From an uncultured Prevotellaceae bacterium (GTDB lineage Bacteria > Bacteroidota > Bacteroidia > Bacteroidales > Bacteroidaceae): a stretch of 51,681 nucleotides of DNA. Of this stretch, positions 40,390 to 48,967 are shown in pieces (position 1 is the stretch's first letter; the number at the start of each line of letters is the position of its first letter). The stretch is from assembly GCA_947170495.1 (NCBI GenBank), contig CAMVUB010000016.1:1-51681 (forward strand), written 5' to 3'. The notes under the pieces are model-generated. The model searched no databases. It saw only the letters and a list, made by a program, of their open reading frames with translations, and was not told where the DNA came from. The position numbers were made by a program, and so were the translations under genes.

Positions 40390-41727
40390 TTAGACGATGC
40401 CTTGTGCCATCATCGCTTTGGCGACTTTCATGAAGCCGGCGATGTTGGCGCCTTTCACGTAGTTGACGTAGCCGTCGGGCTCGGTGCCGTACTTGACGCA
40501 CTGGGCGTGGATGGCGTGCATGATGCCGTGGAGGCGCTTATCGACTTCGTCGGCGCTCCAGCTGATGTGCATAGCGTTCTGGCTCATCTCCAAACCGCTG
40601 GTGGCCACGCCGCCTGCGTTGACAGCCTTTCCAGGAGCGAAAATCATCTTGGCCTCGATGAAGGCATCGATGGCCTCGGGTGTGCAACCCATGTTGGAGA
40701 TCTCACCAACGCACTGCACGCCGTTCTGGATGAGCTGACGGGCATCCTCGCCGTTGAGTTCATTCTGCGTGGCGCAGGGCAGGGCGATGTCGCACTTGAC
40801 CTCCCACGGACGTTTGCCGGCAACGAACTTGGAGCCGGGGAACTCCTCGGCGTAGGGCTCGCAGATGTCATTGCCGCTGGCACGGAGCTCCAGCAGGTAG
40901 TCGATTTTCTCGCCGCTGATGCCAGCGGGATCATAGATGTAGCCGTCGGGGCCGCTGATGGTGATGACCTTGGCGCCGAGCTGCGTAGCCTTGGTGGCAG
41001 CGCCCCATGCAACGTTGCCGAAGCCGCTGATGGCCACGGTCTTACCCTTGATGTCGAGGCCGTGGGTGTTGAGCATCTCGTTGACGAAGTAGAGGCCGCC
41101 GAAGCCCGTAGCCTCGGGACGGATGAGCGAGCCGCCGTACTCCAGGCCCTTGCCGGTGAGCACGCCGCTCCAGTCGCGCGTGAGCTTCTTGTACTGTCCG
41201 AAGAGGTAGCCGATTTCGCGGGCACCGACGCCGATGTCGCCTGCGGGGACATCAATCTCAGGACCGATATAGCGGTAGAGTTCGCTCATGAAGGCCTGGC
41301 AGAAGCGCATGACCTCGGCATCGCTCTTGCCGCGGATGCTGAAGTCGGAGCCGCCCTTGCCGCCACCCATGGGCAGCGTGGTGAGGGCGTTCTTGAAGGT
41401 CTGCTCGAAGCCCAGGAACTTCAGGATGCTGAGGTTCACGCTGGCGTGGAAGCGCAGGCCGCCCTTGTAGGGGCCGATGGCGCTGTTGAACTGCACGCGG
41501 TAGCCGAGGTTCACCTGCACCTCGCCCTTGTCATCGACCCAGGGCACGCGGAACGTGATGATGCGCTCGGGTTCTACGAGGCGCTCGATGAGCTTGGCGC
41601 GCTCGAACTCAGGATGCTGGTTATAGACCTCTTCGATGCTCATGAGCACCTCGCGCACGGCTTGCAGGTACTCCTTCTCGCCTGGATGTTTGGCCTCCAG
41701 GTTGGCCATGATGGTTTCAATCTTCAT
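40390..41727 (-). CDS. gdhA: NADP-type glutamate dehydrogenase
   Basis: 445 residues, the size of the hexameric NADP-type enzyme. Visible are RVQFNSAIGPYKGGLRFH, LPMGGGKGGSDFSIRGKSDA (with the catalytic lysine region), PAGDIGVGAREIGYLFGQYK and the nucleotide-binding ISGFGNVAWGAATKATQLG. It forms glutamate from 2-oxoglutarate and ammonia. Monocistronic, with a TAATTTTG -7 box at 41779-41786, divergent from the DPP-IV gene. Confidence 0.95.
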   Translation of the reverse strand: MKIETIMANLEAKHPGEKEYLQAVREVLMSIEEVYNQHPEFERAKLIERLVEPERIITFRVPWVDDKGEVQVNLGYRVQFNSAIGPYKGGLRFHASVNLSILKFLGFEQTFKNALTTLPMGGGKGGSDFSIRGKSDAEVMRFCQAFMSELYRYIGPEIDVPAGDIGVGAREIGYLFGQYKKLTRDWSGVLTGKGLEYGGSLIRPEATGFGGLYFVNEMLNTHGLDIKGKTVAISGFGNVAWGAATKATQLGAKVITISGPDGYIYDPAGISGEKIDYLLELRASGNDICEPYAEEFPGSKFVAGKRPWEVKCDIALPCATQNELNGEDARQLIQNGVQCVGEISNMGCTPEAIDAFIEAKMIFAPGKAVNAGGVATSGLEMSQNAMHISWSADEVDKRLHGIMHAIHAQCVKYGTEPDGYVNYVKGANIAGFMKVAKAMMAQGIV

Positions 41728-41778
41728 AAGTCAGTTAGGTTTATAGGTTTTTTAGTGATAAGTCTGTCAATAGCACGA

Positions 41779-41786
41779 CAAAATTA
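41779..41786 (-). promoter_or_regulatory. -7 promoter box of gdhA
   Basis: TAATTTTG on the minus strand, 52 bases before the gdhA ATG. Confidence 0.45.
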
Positions 41787-41881
41787 CCTCTTTCTGCTGA
41801 ACCGACAAAGAAAAAAAGAGAAAAAGCGCCGTTGGAGCAAAGAAATAGTATATAGTAAATCGTAGAATCGCAAATAATCAC

Positions 41882-41889
41882 TACCTTTG
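41882..41889 (+). promoter_or_regulatory. -7 promoter box of the DPP-IV gene
   Basis: TACCTTTG, 62 bases before the ATG. The leader holds a CAACCATAAAC-type tandem repeat (41905-41948). Confidence 0.6.
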
Positions 41890-41950
41890 CCTACGAAAAG
41901 CCATAAACCCTCAACCATAAACGATAAACCAAAAACCCTCAACCATAATC

Positions 41951-44161
41951 ATGAAAAGAATCTTCTTCCTCCTGACCCTCTGTGTATGTCTGCTGCCTGC
42001 ACTGGCTGGCGAGCTGACCCTCAAGGACCTCACTGCCGGCGCCTACAGTGCCAAGGGCATCTACGGTGTGCGACCCCTCAACGACGGCGAGCGCTACAGC
42101 CAGCTGTCGGCGGACTCGCGACAGATCATCGCGCGCTCTTTCCGCACGGGCGAACAGACAGCGGTGCTCTTCGACGTGGCCACCGCCCGCGGTGTGCGCC
42201 TCAACAGCATCGACGGTTACATCATGAGCCCCGATGAGCAGACCATCCTCATCCAGACCGAGACGAAGCGCATCTATCGTCACAGCTTCACGGCCGTGTA
42301 CTATATATATAATGTACGCAACCAAACGCTGGCACGCCTCAGCGAGGGCGGCCCGCAGGAGGTGCCCGCCTTCTCGCCCGACGGCACGATGGTGGCTTTC
42401 GTGCGCGACAACAACCTCTTCCTGGTGAAGCTGCTCTTCGACAATGCCGAGAGCCAGGTGACGAAGGACGGCGAGTTCAACAAAGTCATCAACGGCAAGC
42501 CCGACTGGGTCAACGAGGAGGAGTTCTCCTTCTCGCGCGCCTTCGACTTCAACGCCGACGGTACGATGCTGGCGTGGATTCGCTACGACGAGAGCGCCGT
42601 GAAGCAGTTCTCCTTTCCCCTCTACAAAGGCGCGAACCCCGTTATGGAGGAGTTTGCCGACTATCCCGGGGCCTACACCTACAAATACCCCATCGCCGGT
42701 GAGCAGAACGCCAAGGTCACCGTGCATAGCTACGACATCAAGAGCCACCGCATCCAGCAGATGAAGCTGCCCCTCGATGCCGACGGCTATGTGCCCCGCA
42801 TCCGCTTTACCAGCGACCCCGAGAAGCTGCTGGTGCTCACCCTGAACCGCCATCAGGACCGCCTCGACATCTACGCCGCCAACCCGCGCTCCACAGAGTG
42901 CAAGCTCATCGTGCGCGACCAGGTGGACAAGTACATCACCGAGGAGCCCTTCAAGAACCTGCAGGTATTCCCCGGCGGCTTCGTGCTCGCCAGCGAGCGT
43001 AGCGGCTACAACCACCTCTACCTCTACGACCTCAACGGCACCCTGCAGCGCCAGCTCACCAAGGGCGACTTCGTGGTCAAAGCCTTCTACGGCTACAACC
43101 CGCAGACGGGCGACTGCTTCTATGCTGCCAACCCCGAAGGGCCTCAGTATCAGGCCGTCTATCGCGCCGATGCCAAGGGCAACGTCACCTGCCTCAGTCA
43201 GGAGAAGGGCACCAACGGCGCCACCTTCGCCAAGACCTTCAAGTACTTCATGAATGTCTATTCCAACATCACCACGCCCCCCGTGACCACCCTCAACGAT
43301 GCCAAGGGTAAGGTATTGGCGACGCTGGAGGACAATAAGAGTTTAAGGTTGAAAGTTGAAGGTTTAAAGTTGGGCAAGCCCGAGTTCTTCACCTTCAAGA
43401 CCAGCGAGGGCGTAGAGCTCAATGGCTATATCATCAAGCCCTCAACTCCCCTCCCTGACGGGAGGGGCACGGGGGTGGGTCTTCCCGTTGTCATGTACCA
43501 GTACAGCGGTCCTGGCTCGCAGCAGGTCCTCGACTCGTGGTGGGTCGGCAATATGGGCGGCTGCCTCTATGAGCACTATCTGGCGCAGAAAGGCTTCATC
43601 TGTGTGTGCGTGGATGGTCGCGGCACAGGCGGCCGTGGTGCCCAGTTCGAGAAGCAGACCTATCAGAACCTCGGCCTCCTCGAAGCCAAAGACCAGGTGG
43701 AGACCGCCCTCTATCTCGCCTCCCTACCCTATGTCGATAAGGACCGCATCGGCATCTGGGGCTGGAGCTACGGCGGCTTCAACACGCTGATGTCCATGAC
43801 CGAGGGCCGCGGTGTCTTCGCCGCTGGTGTGGCTGTGGCGCCCGTCACCAACTACCGCTACTACGACACTGTCTATACCGAGCGCTATATGCGCACGCCC
43901 AAGGAAAACCCCACGGGCTACGACCGTAACCCGATGACGCGCGCCACCAAGCTCCACGGCGCCCTCCTCCTCTGCCACGGCACAGCTGATGACAACGTCC
44001 ACTACCGCAACACCGCCGAGCTCACCGAAGCCTTCGTGCAGGCGGACATCCCTTTCATGCAGCTCGTCTATACCAACCGCAACCACTTCATCCAGGGCGG
44101 CAACACCCGCCATCACCTCTACAGCAGCATCACCCGCTGGTTCGAGGACCATCTGAAGTGA
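41951..44161 (+). CDS. Dipeptidyl peptidase IV-type S9 family serine peptidase
   Basis: 736 residues, exported (MKRIFFLLTLCVCLLPALAG). An eight-bladed propeller (about 40-450, e.g. AFSPDGTMVAFVRDNNLFLV) precedes the alpha/beta-hydrolase domain with Ser606 in GWSYGGFN, the Asp in HGTADDNVH (680 or 681) and His712 in NRNHF. It cuts X-Pro or X-Ala dipeptides from peptides in the periplasm. Two repeats are translated in frame: a TTTAAAGTTG tandem repeat (43337-43372, residues 463-474) and a palindromic repeat (43446-43482) giving STPLPDGRGTGVGL just before the conserved PVVMYQYSGPGSQQV. Confidence 0.93.
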   Translation: MKRIFFLLTLCVCLLPALAGELTLKDLTAGAYSAKGIYGVRPLNDGERYSQLSADSRQIIARSFRTGEQTAVLFDVATARGVRLNSIDGYIMSPDEQTILIQTETKRIYRHSFTAVYYIYNVRNQTLARLSEGGPQEVPAFSPDGTMVAFVRDNNLFLVKLLFDNAESQVTKDGEFNKVINGKPDWVNEEEFSFSRAFDFNADGTMLAWIRYDESAVKQFSFPLYKGANPVMEEFADYPGAYTYKYPIAGEQNAKVTVHSYDIKSHRIQQMKLPLDADGYVPRIRFTSDPEKLLVLTLNRHQDRLDIYAANPRSTECKLIVRDQVDKYITEEPFKNLQVFPGGFVLASERSGYNHLYLYDLNGTLQRQLTKGDFVVKAFYGYNPQTGDCFYAANPEGPQYQAVYRADAKGNVTCLSQEKGTNGATFAKTFKYFMNVYSNITTPPVTTLNDAKGKVLATLEDNKSLRLKVEGLKLGKPEFFTFKTSEGVELNGYIIKPSTPLPDGRGTGVGLPVVMYQYSGPGSQQVLDSWWVGNMGGCLYEHYLAQKGFICVCVDGRGTGGRGAQFEKQTYQNLGLLEAKDQVETALYLASLPYVDKDRIGIWGWSYGGFNTLMSMTEGRGVFAAGVAVAPVTNYRYYDTVYTERYMRTPKENPTGYDRNPMTRATKLHGALLLCHGTADDNVHYRNTAELTEAFVQADIPFMQLVYTNRNHFIQGGNTRHHLYSSITRWFEDHLK
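43446..43482. repeat. Dispersed palindromic repeat inside the DPP-IV gene
   Basis: CTCCCCTCC ... GGGAGGGG followed by GGGGGTGGGTCT. It matches the copies in rimM and hemW closely and is in frame. Confidence 0.8.
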
Positions 44162-44175
44162 ATCCCGGTCGTACA

Positions 44176-45036
44176 ATGAAGCATGGCTTAGTACTCGAAG
44201 GCGGCGGTCTGCGCGGCCTCTTCTCCGCAGGCATCATGGACATCCTCATGGAGGCTGGCGTGTGCTTCGACGGCGTCGTGGGTGTCTCCTCGGGCGCCTG
44301 CTTCGGTTGCAACTACAAGAGCCATCAGCCTGGCCGCGTCCTGCGCTATAACCTGCGCTACGCCCACAACCTGCGCTACTGCAGCCTCTGGTCGTGGCTC
44401 ACCACTGGCGGCATCTTTGGCCCTCGCTTCGCTTACTACGACCTCCCCCTGCGTCTCGATCCCTTCGACATCCCCACCTTTGACCGCGACCCGATGGAGT
44501 TCCATCTCGTCACCACCGATGTCGATACCGGCGCTGCGGTCTATCGCCGGTTCGACCATTTCACCGAAGATATGTTGGAGTGGATCCTCGCATCCTCGTC
44601 CATGCCCATCGTCTCGCGCATCGTCACCATCGGCGGCCAGCGCCTCCTCGACGGCGGCATCGCCGACTCCATCCCCCTCCGCTATTTCCAGGAGCAGGGC
44701 TTTGAGCGCAACCTCGTCATCCTCACGCAACCCGCAGACTATCAGAAACAACCCCTCGGGCATCTGCCAATCATCCGCCGTGCCTTGCGCCACGCCCCCG
44801 CTCTCCTGACCGCCTGGGAGCACCGCCACGAGATGTACAACGCTCAGCTCCGCTATATCGCCGAGCAGCAGGCCGCCGGCAACTGCCTCATCCTCTGTCC
44901 AGAGCACACGCTCCCCGTCGGCCGCATCTCCCACAACCGCAGCCACATGCTTGCCGCCTACAGCCTCGGCCGCACCCTCGCCCTCTCCCAACTCCCCCGC
45001 ATCAAAGCCTTCCTAGCCGATTCACTTAATCCCTGA
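44176..45036 (+). CDS. Patatin-like phospholipase
   Basis: 286 residues. GGGLRG (9-14) is the oxyanion loop, GVSSG (36-40) holds the nucleophile Ser38, and LLDGGIADSIP contains the catalytic Asp159 of the DGG motif. It is a cytosolic-type acyl hydrolase for phospholipids or other lipids. A GTG at 44158 would overlap the DPP-IV stop; the ATG at 44176 directly before KHGLVLEGGG is the better start. Read through from the DPP-IV gene. Confidence 0.9.
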   Translation: MKHGLVLEGGGLRGLFSAGIMDILMEAGVCFDGVVGVSSGACFGCNYKSHQPGRVLRYNLRYAHNLRYCSLWSWLTTGGIFGPRFAYYDLPLRLDPFDIPTFDRDPMEFHLVTTDVDTGAAVYRRFDHFTEDMLEWILASSSMPIVSRIVTIGGQRLLDGGIADSIPLRYFQEQGFERNLVILTQPADYQKQPLGHLPIIRRALRHAPALLTAWEHRHEMYNAQLRYIAEQQAAGNCLILCPEHTLPVGRISHNRSHMLAAYSLGRTLALSQLPRIKAFLADSLNP

Positions 45037-45047
45037 GTCACCCCCAA

Positions 45048-45112
45048 CGTTTCTTTCCGCATTTTTCCGTTCCTTTCCGTGTTTTTCCGTGTCTCCCGTG
45101 TATTTTCCGCCC
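45048..45112. repeat. TTTCCGTG short tandem repeat
   Basis: Seven or so TTTCCGTG / TTTCCGTT units. Similar runs occur at 10088-10138 and, in the other orientation, at 11732-11778. Confidence 0.7.
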
Positions 45113-45142
45113 AAAATCTTTTGCCCGAATCGGATTAATCGC

Positions 45143-45150
45143 TACTTTTG
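45143..45150 (+). promoter_or_regulatory. -7 promoter box of the DUF4160/DUF2442 pair
   Basis: TACTTTTG, 30 bases before the ATG at 45181. Confidence 0.55.
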
Positions 45151-45180
45151 TGGCGTGATATTTAAAATTCCGTAAGTTGT

Positions 45181-45483
45181 ATGGGAAAACTGATGTTCCT
45201 TTTATACTTCATTCTATCTGTATTTCCTGCTGATGCGACCGAAAACAGGAGACATATTCATGTTATACGTCGAGGGCATAAGAAATCCCATAGAGGCGAT
45301 ACCGTAGCTAAGATATGGATTGAAGAAAATGGACAAAAGAAAATAGAAGTCGCTTGGTCGGAGCTCTCTGCTGACGAAGAGGCATTAATCATAGAGGCCA
45401 TCAATAAACATTGGAAAGAGTTGAATGGACTCATTGACGAGGTCTTTGCAGGTAAGAAAATTCGAATTAAAAGAATTAAATAA
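45181..45483 (+). CDS. DUF4160 family protein
   Basis: 100 residues. The N-terminus KLMFLLYFILSVFPADATEN looks like a signal peptide, but in DUF4160 this is the first buried strand, leading to RRHIHVIRRGHK with the conserved H-x-H-V. Then AKIWIEENGQKKIEVAWSEL and a C-terminal helix (EEALIIEAINKHWKELNGLI). DUF4160 is commonly encoded beside DUF2442, as here, and the pair is often regarded as a possible toxin-antitoxin-like unit, without proof. AT-rich relative to the core genes. Own -7 box. Confidence 0.75.
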   Translation: MGKLMFLLYFILSVFPADATENRRHIHVIRRGHKKSHRGDTVAKIWIEENGQKKIEVAWSELSADEEALIIEAINKHWKELNGLIDEVFAGKKIRIKRIK

Positions 45484-45503
45484 ACCAATAGGAGGATTAG
45501 AAT

Positions 45504-45743
45504 ATGTGTAAATTCAAGGATACGCAAATTGGCATCAAGAAACTTGACTTTAATGTTAAGCGTGGTGCGATGGCAGCCTTCCTCACGGATGGCCGCGAGA
45601 TTATTGTCCCCATCTCAATGTTCCCAGACATTAAGCACCTCACTCGCAAGCAGCGTGAGGACTGGATGATTATGGATGACCAATACTTCTCGTTTGAGAA
45701 TCTTAGCCGCATTTACTCCGTAAAGGACTTAATGCAGCTATAA
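45504..45743 (+). CDS. DUF2442 family protein
   Basis: 79 residues: DFNVKRGAMAAFLTDGREII, VPISMFPDIKHLTRKQREDW. The stretch F-L-T-D-G-R-E-I-x-V-P-x-S-x-F-P is the DUF2442 signature, and the C-terminus is I-Y-S-V-K-D-L. It follows the DUF4160 gene by 20 bases with an AGGAGG ribosome binding site, unusually strong for this phylum. Partner of DUF4160, perhaps its antidote or DNA-binding regulator, but no activity is proven. A tandem repeat of ACCCCTTAA units follows its stop. Confidence 0.78.
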   Translation: MCKFKDTQIGIKKLDFNVKRGAMAAFLTDGREIIVPISMFPDIKHLTRKQREDWMIMDDQYFSFENLSRIYSVKDLMQL

Positions 45744-45812
45744 CCCCTTAAACCCCTTAAACCCCTTAAACCATTAACCATTAACCCTTAACCATTATTC
45801 ACCCCTTAAACT
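45742..45812. repeat. Short tandem repeat (ACCCCTTAA / ATTAACC units)
   Basis: Runs of AACCCCTTAAACCCCTTAA then CCATTAACCATTAACCC units, in the spacer before the BspA-like gene. Confidence 0.8.
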
Positions 45813-45849
45813 GTTTATGAAATAAACCATAATAGATAGACATACAGAC

Positions 45850-45935
45850 AGAAGCGTCCGCTTAGATTCTTGTTCTTCAATCGAAGAACGTAGACGAAGT
45901 AGGTAGTCCACGTCTTCTTTTTGTGTTTCTTAGCA
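45850..45935 (+). ncRNA. Candidate structured leader RNA upstream of BspA-like gene (second copy)
   Basis: GCGTCCGCTTAGATTCTT, a short hairpin GTTCTTC-AATC-GAAGAAC (45881-45898), then ACGTAGACGAAGTAGG and GTCCACGT followed by CTTCTTTTTGTGTTT. The first and last blocks match the leader at 18365-18600. The middle hairpin has a different sequence but is again self-complementary. No -7 box was seen nearby, so it may be read from the DUF2442 side. Alternatively the final hairpin is that pair's terminator. Confidence 0.5.
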
Positions 45936-45960
45936 TTATGTATAGTAAAGTAATACACCT

Positions 45961-48528
45961 ATGAAAAAAAGATTATTCTCAAATCGTTCGATAGCACCAT
46001 TTCTGTTCTTATTAATGTCAGTTCCATCTTGGGCGTACGACTTCATGAGCAATGGTATTTACTATAACATTAATTCGGATGGAACGAGCGTTACTGTAAC
46101 ATACAAGTCTTCGTCTGAAAAGGAGTACTCTGGCTCGGTCGTCTTGCCCTCTACTGTGATATCTGGAAGTACGACGTATAATGTTACTCACATAGGCAAC
46201 GCTGCTTTTTATGATTGTCCGGGGCTTACTTCAATTACTATTCCTGAGAGTGTGAAGAATATTGGCGAAGCTGCTTTTAAAAACTCAGGTCTTACATCGG
46301 TAACGATTCCTGGTAGTGTTGTATCAATTGAATATCAGGCTTTCCAAAATTGTACCAGCCTCGCGACAGTTACAATCTGTGAGGGTGTTACTAAGATTGG
46401 ATTAGAAGTTTTTCGTGGATGTACGAGTCTTGCAGAAATAAGAATTCCTAAAACTGTAACATCTATCGGCGACCACTTCCTTCAAGACTGTCCTGGGACC
46501 GTCTATATCAATTGTAACGTTCCTGGATGTGAAGTAACTAACGGAGATATATTTGCAGAGTCTTTTATTGTGGGTGCATTTGCTGGTTGTAAAGCAACAG
46601 AGGTTATCATTGGAAAGGATGTTAAGAAAATAGGCACAATGCCGTTTACTTTCGGCCCAAAACTCACATCACTGACCGTTGAAGCTGGGAATACGGTTTT
46701 TGACAGCCGTGATAATTGTAACGCTGTTATTAAAACTTCTACCAATCAATTAGTGGTCGGCTGTGCAAACACGACTATACCCAACGATGTTACTAGCATT
46801 GGCGATAACGTGTTTTCATACTGTGAAATGGCCACTATAGGCATCCCCAACAGCGTAGTTTCTATCGGTAAACGCGCTTTCTATGAAAGTGGTATCATGA
46901 CAATAACTCTTCCACAACAATTAAGGAATATAGGCACTGCAGCATTCTGGAGGTGTACAAAACTCACGAATGTCACTTTCCCTGACAACATCAAACAGAT
47001 TGTCTATGAAGATGATAATGTTCCTTATACTGAAGGTCAATTGACGGTGGGAGACATTGTTTTCCAGAATTGCACAAGCCTGCCTGTTGAAAATAATCTT
47101 CGATATGCTGGGAACTATCTTGTTGAAGCCGTTAATAAAGATGCCACAAATTATACAATCAAAAGCAATACAAAGTACATAGGCCCGTCAGCCTTCAGCT
47201 ATTGTCATGAAATGATATCACTAACCATCCCTGATGGCGTGACAAGTATTTGTTATAATGCTTTTAACTCTTGTACAAACCTACAGTCAATGGATATTCC
47301 TGAGAGTGTGACGACTATAGGCTCATCGTCATTCTCTTATTGCACAAATCTCAGATATGTGATTATTCCTGAGGAGGTGACAACTATTGGTGAATGGACG
47401 TTCAACGGTTGCACGAATCTAACTTCTGTAATCTGTAAGGCTGAGCAAGTTCCTGCCGTCAAATATTCATCATTTAGGAACGTTCCGCAGAACCGCGGAA
47501 CATTAGGAGTACCAGCCTCTGCATTAGATGCATACTCTTCTGCAGACTATTGGAAGGACTTCGGAACAATCTTACCTTTGGGATCTTCTTTGACAACTTC
47601 TCTAACGTTAAACAAGACCTCGGCGACCATTGACAACGGGAGCCAATTTCAACTAATCGCTACGGTAGCTCCAGAGAATGCCTTTCAACATGTTGTGTGG
47701 ACGTCCTCCGATAACGATGTCGCTCTGGTGGATGTGAATGGTCTGGTGAATGCCGTGGGCGCAGGAACGGCGGTCATTACAGCAGCTACGATTGACGGCA
47801 CAAACCGCTATGCTCAATGTGAGATAACTGTGACTGATGGCGAATCAGTTCTTCTTTCGGATAAATATGGAGATAATGTTCAATTCATTCTGTACAAAGA
47901 TGGTTCCCTTGTCTTCATGGGCTCTGGCGGTATACCATATAGCGATGATATGCCGTGGAATGATTATTGTGACCTGATAGTTTCTGTCACCATTCCAGAA
48001 AGCATTACATACATAGAATCCAAAACGTTTGCATCTTGCCCGAACCTTACAAAAGTGACTGTTAATTCTAATACCGTATTTAACAATCAGACGTTTAGTC
48101 CTCGATTGAAGCAAGGAATGAAATGGATTTTTGGAGAACAGGTTGAAGAATATATTTTAGGTGATGCAATAAGGCAAATTGGTAGTTATGCATTCTATGG
48201 CTGTACTCATTTAACTTCTGTCACATGTATGGCTAACACTGTACCCACAACAGGAGATTATACATTCGGAGAAGATGACGAAGCCCTAAGAACGAAAACA
48301 CTTTATGTACCAGCTTTGGTATTAGATGCATATAAAGCGGCCTATCCATGGAAGTATTTTGGCAATATTTTACCAATTGGTGGCAATACACGCGTCCATT
48401 CCATTGGGACAAGCGGAAAGAACTTTGATATGTATGACCTAGGAGGCTTAAAAAGAGCACATATCCAGCGTGGCCTCAACATCCTCCGCATGAATGACGG
48501 CACGACTAAGAAGGTGATGGTGAAGTAA
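45961..48528 (+). CDS. BspA-like leucine-rich-repeat surface protein
   Basis: 855 residues, exported. After a signal peptide (IAPFLFLLMSVPSWA) comes a run of LRR_5 repeats (NAAFYDCPGLTSITIPESVK, TSIGDNVFSYCEMATIGIPN, IGSSSFSYCTNLRYVIIPEE), then an Ig-like BIG_2 domain at about 544-626 (VVWTSSDNDVALVDVNGLVN), a second LRR part, and a C-terminal tail (DMYDLGGLKRAHIQRGLNIL ... KKVMVK) of sorting type. BspA proteins bind host or bacterial surfaces; the ligand here is unknown. AT-rich compared with the housekeeping genes. It is the intact relative of the split gene at 14485-18364 and shares its leader. A terminator follows. Confidence 0.85.
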   Translation: MKKRLFSNRSIAPFLFLLMSVPSWAYDFMSNGIYYNINSDGTSVTVTYKSSSEKEYSGSVVLPSTVISGSTTYNVTHIGNAAFYDCPGLTSITIPESVKNIGEAAFKNSGLTSVTIPGSVVSIEYQAFQNCTSLATVTICEGVTKIGLEVFRGCTSLAEIRIPKTVTSIGDHFLQDCPGTVYINCNVPGCEVTNGDIFAESFIVGAFAGCKATEVIIGKDVKKIGTMPFTFGPKLTSLTVEAGNTVFDSRDNCNAVIKTSTNQLVVGCANTTIPNDVTSIGDNVFSYCEMATIGIPNSVVSIGKRAFYESGIMTITLPQQLRNIGTAAFWRCTKLTNVTFPDNIKQIVYEDDNVPYTEGQLTVGDIVFQNCTSLPVENNLRYAGNYLVEAVNKDATNYTIKSNTKYIGPSAFSYCHEMISLTIPDGVTSICYNAFNSCTNLQSMDIPESVTTIGSSSFSYCTNLRYVIIPEEVTTIGEWTFNGCTNLTSVICKAEQVPAVKYSSFRNVPQNRGTLGVPASALDAYSSADYWKDFGTILPLGSSLTTSLTLNKTSATIDNGSQFQLIATVAPENAFQHVVWTSSDNDVALVDVNGLVNAVGAGTAVITAATIDGTNRYAQCEITVTDGESVLLSDKYGDNVQFILYKDGSLVFMGSGGIPYSDDMPWNDYCDLIVSVTIPESITYIESKTFASCPNLTKVTVNSNTVFNNQTFSPRLKQGMKWIFGEQVEEYILGDAIRQIGSYAFYGCTHLTSVTCMANTVPTTGDYTFGEDDEALRTKTLYVPALVLDAYKAAYPWKYFGNILPIGGNTRVHSIGTSGKNFDMYDLGGLKRAHIQRGLNILRMNDGTTKKVMVK

Positions 48529-48607
48529 CTTCACAGTCCCCCAAATCCACGATTCTATAATCTGATTGCCACAAGGTTTGCTGCCAAGCGGCTTGAGGCT
48601 ATTATAT

Positions 48608-48636
48608 AACCGCTGCCCTGATTCGGGGCAGCGGTT
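48608..48636 (+). terminator. Intrinsic terminator after the BspA-like gene
   Basis: AACCGCTGCCC / GGGCAGCGGTT, an 11-bp perfect stem with a short loop, followed by a T-poor tail. It lies about 80 bases after the stop. Confidence 0.65.
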
Positions 48637-48794
48637 TGAGGTGCAAAACATGGAACTGGCGTGGGAGAAAGCCAACGGAAGTAAATTTGCTTTGGTTGAC
48701 GACTGCTATACTTCAAATGGAGGATGCCAGCGGAAAAAACTGTAATCTGTGGACAACTGTTGACATTTTGTGAGTAGTTTGTTGATATAAGGAT

Positions 48795-48827
48795 AGCGGC
48801 ACCCGATTCTTGCGAAAGGGTGCCGCT
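48795..48827. terminator. Hairpin, terminator-like
   Basis: AGCGGCACCC / GGGTGCCGCT, 10-bp perfect stem, in a spacer with no gene on either side within 100 bases. Confidence 0.5.
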
Positions 48828-48845
48828 GCTGGTTGAGGACTCAAG

Positions 48846-48941
48846 GGATGAGAGGGGAGCAGGCTCAAAGGATGAGGGGGAACAGGCACAGAAGGATGAG
48901 GGGGAACAGGCTCAGAAGGATGAGGATGAACGGGCTGAAAA
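48846..48941. repeat. Four tandem copies of a 24-base unit
   Basis: Units of 24 bases (48846-48869, 48870-48893, 48894-48917, 48918-48941) with consensus GGATGAGGGGGAACAGGC plus TCAGAA. Being a multiple of three, the unit can be read as an 8-residue repeat in an open frame (MRGNRLRR), but no start signal or product is supported. There are no spacers, so it is not CRISPR. Confidence 0.8.
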
Positions 48942-48967
48942 TTCAGCCCGTTGACTACGGCTAAAAC

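Noticed and set aside
45181..45243. Signal peptide on the DUF4160 protein
   Set aside because: The hydrophobic start is the buried first strand of this small domain in the family, and the mature part would begin inside the conserved H-x-H-V block.
48846..48941. CRISPR array
   Set aside because: The 24-base units are directly adjacent with no spacers, and no cas gene is in the window.
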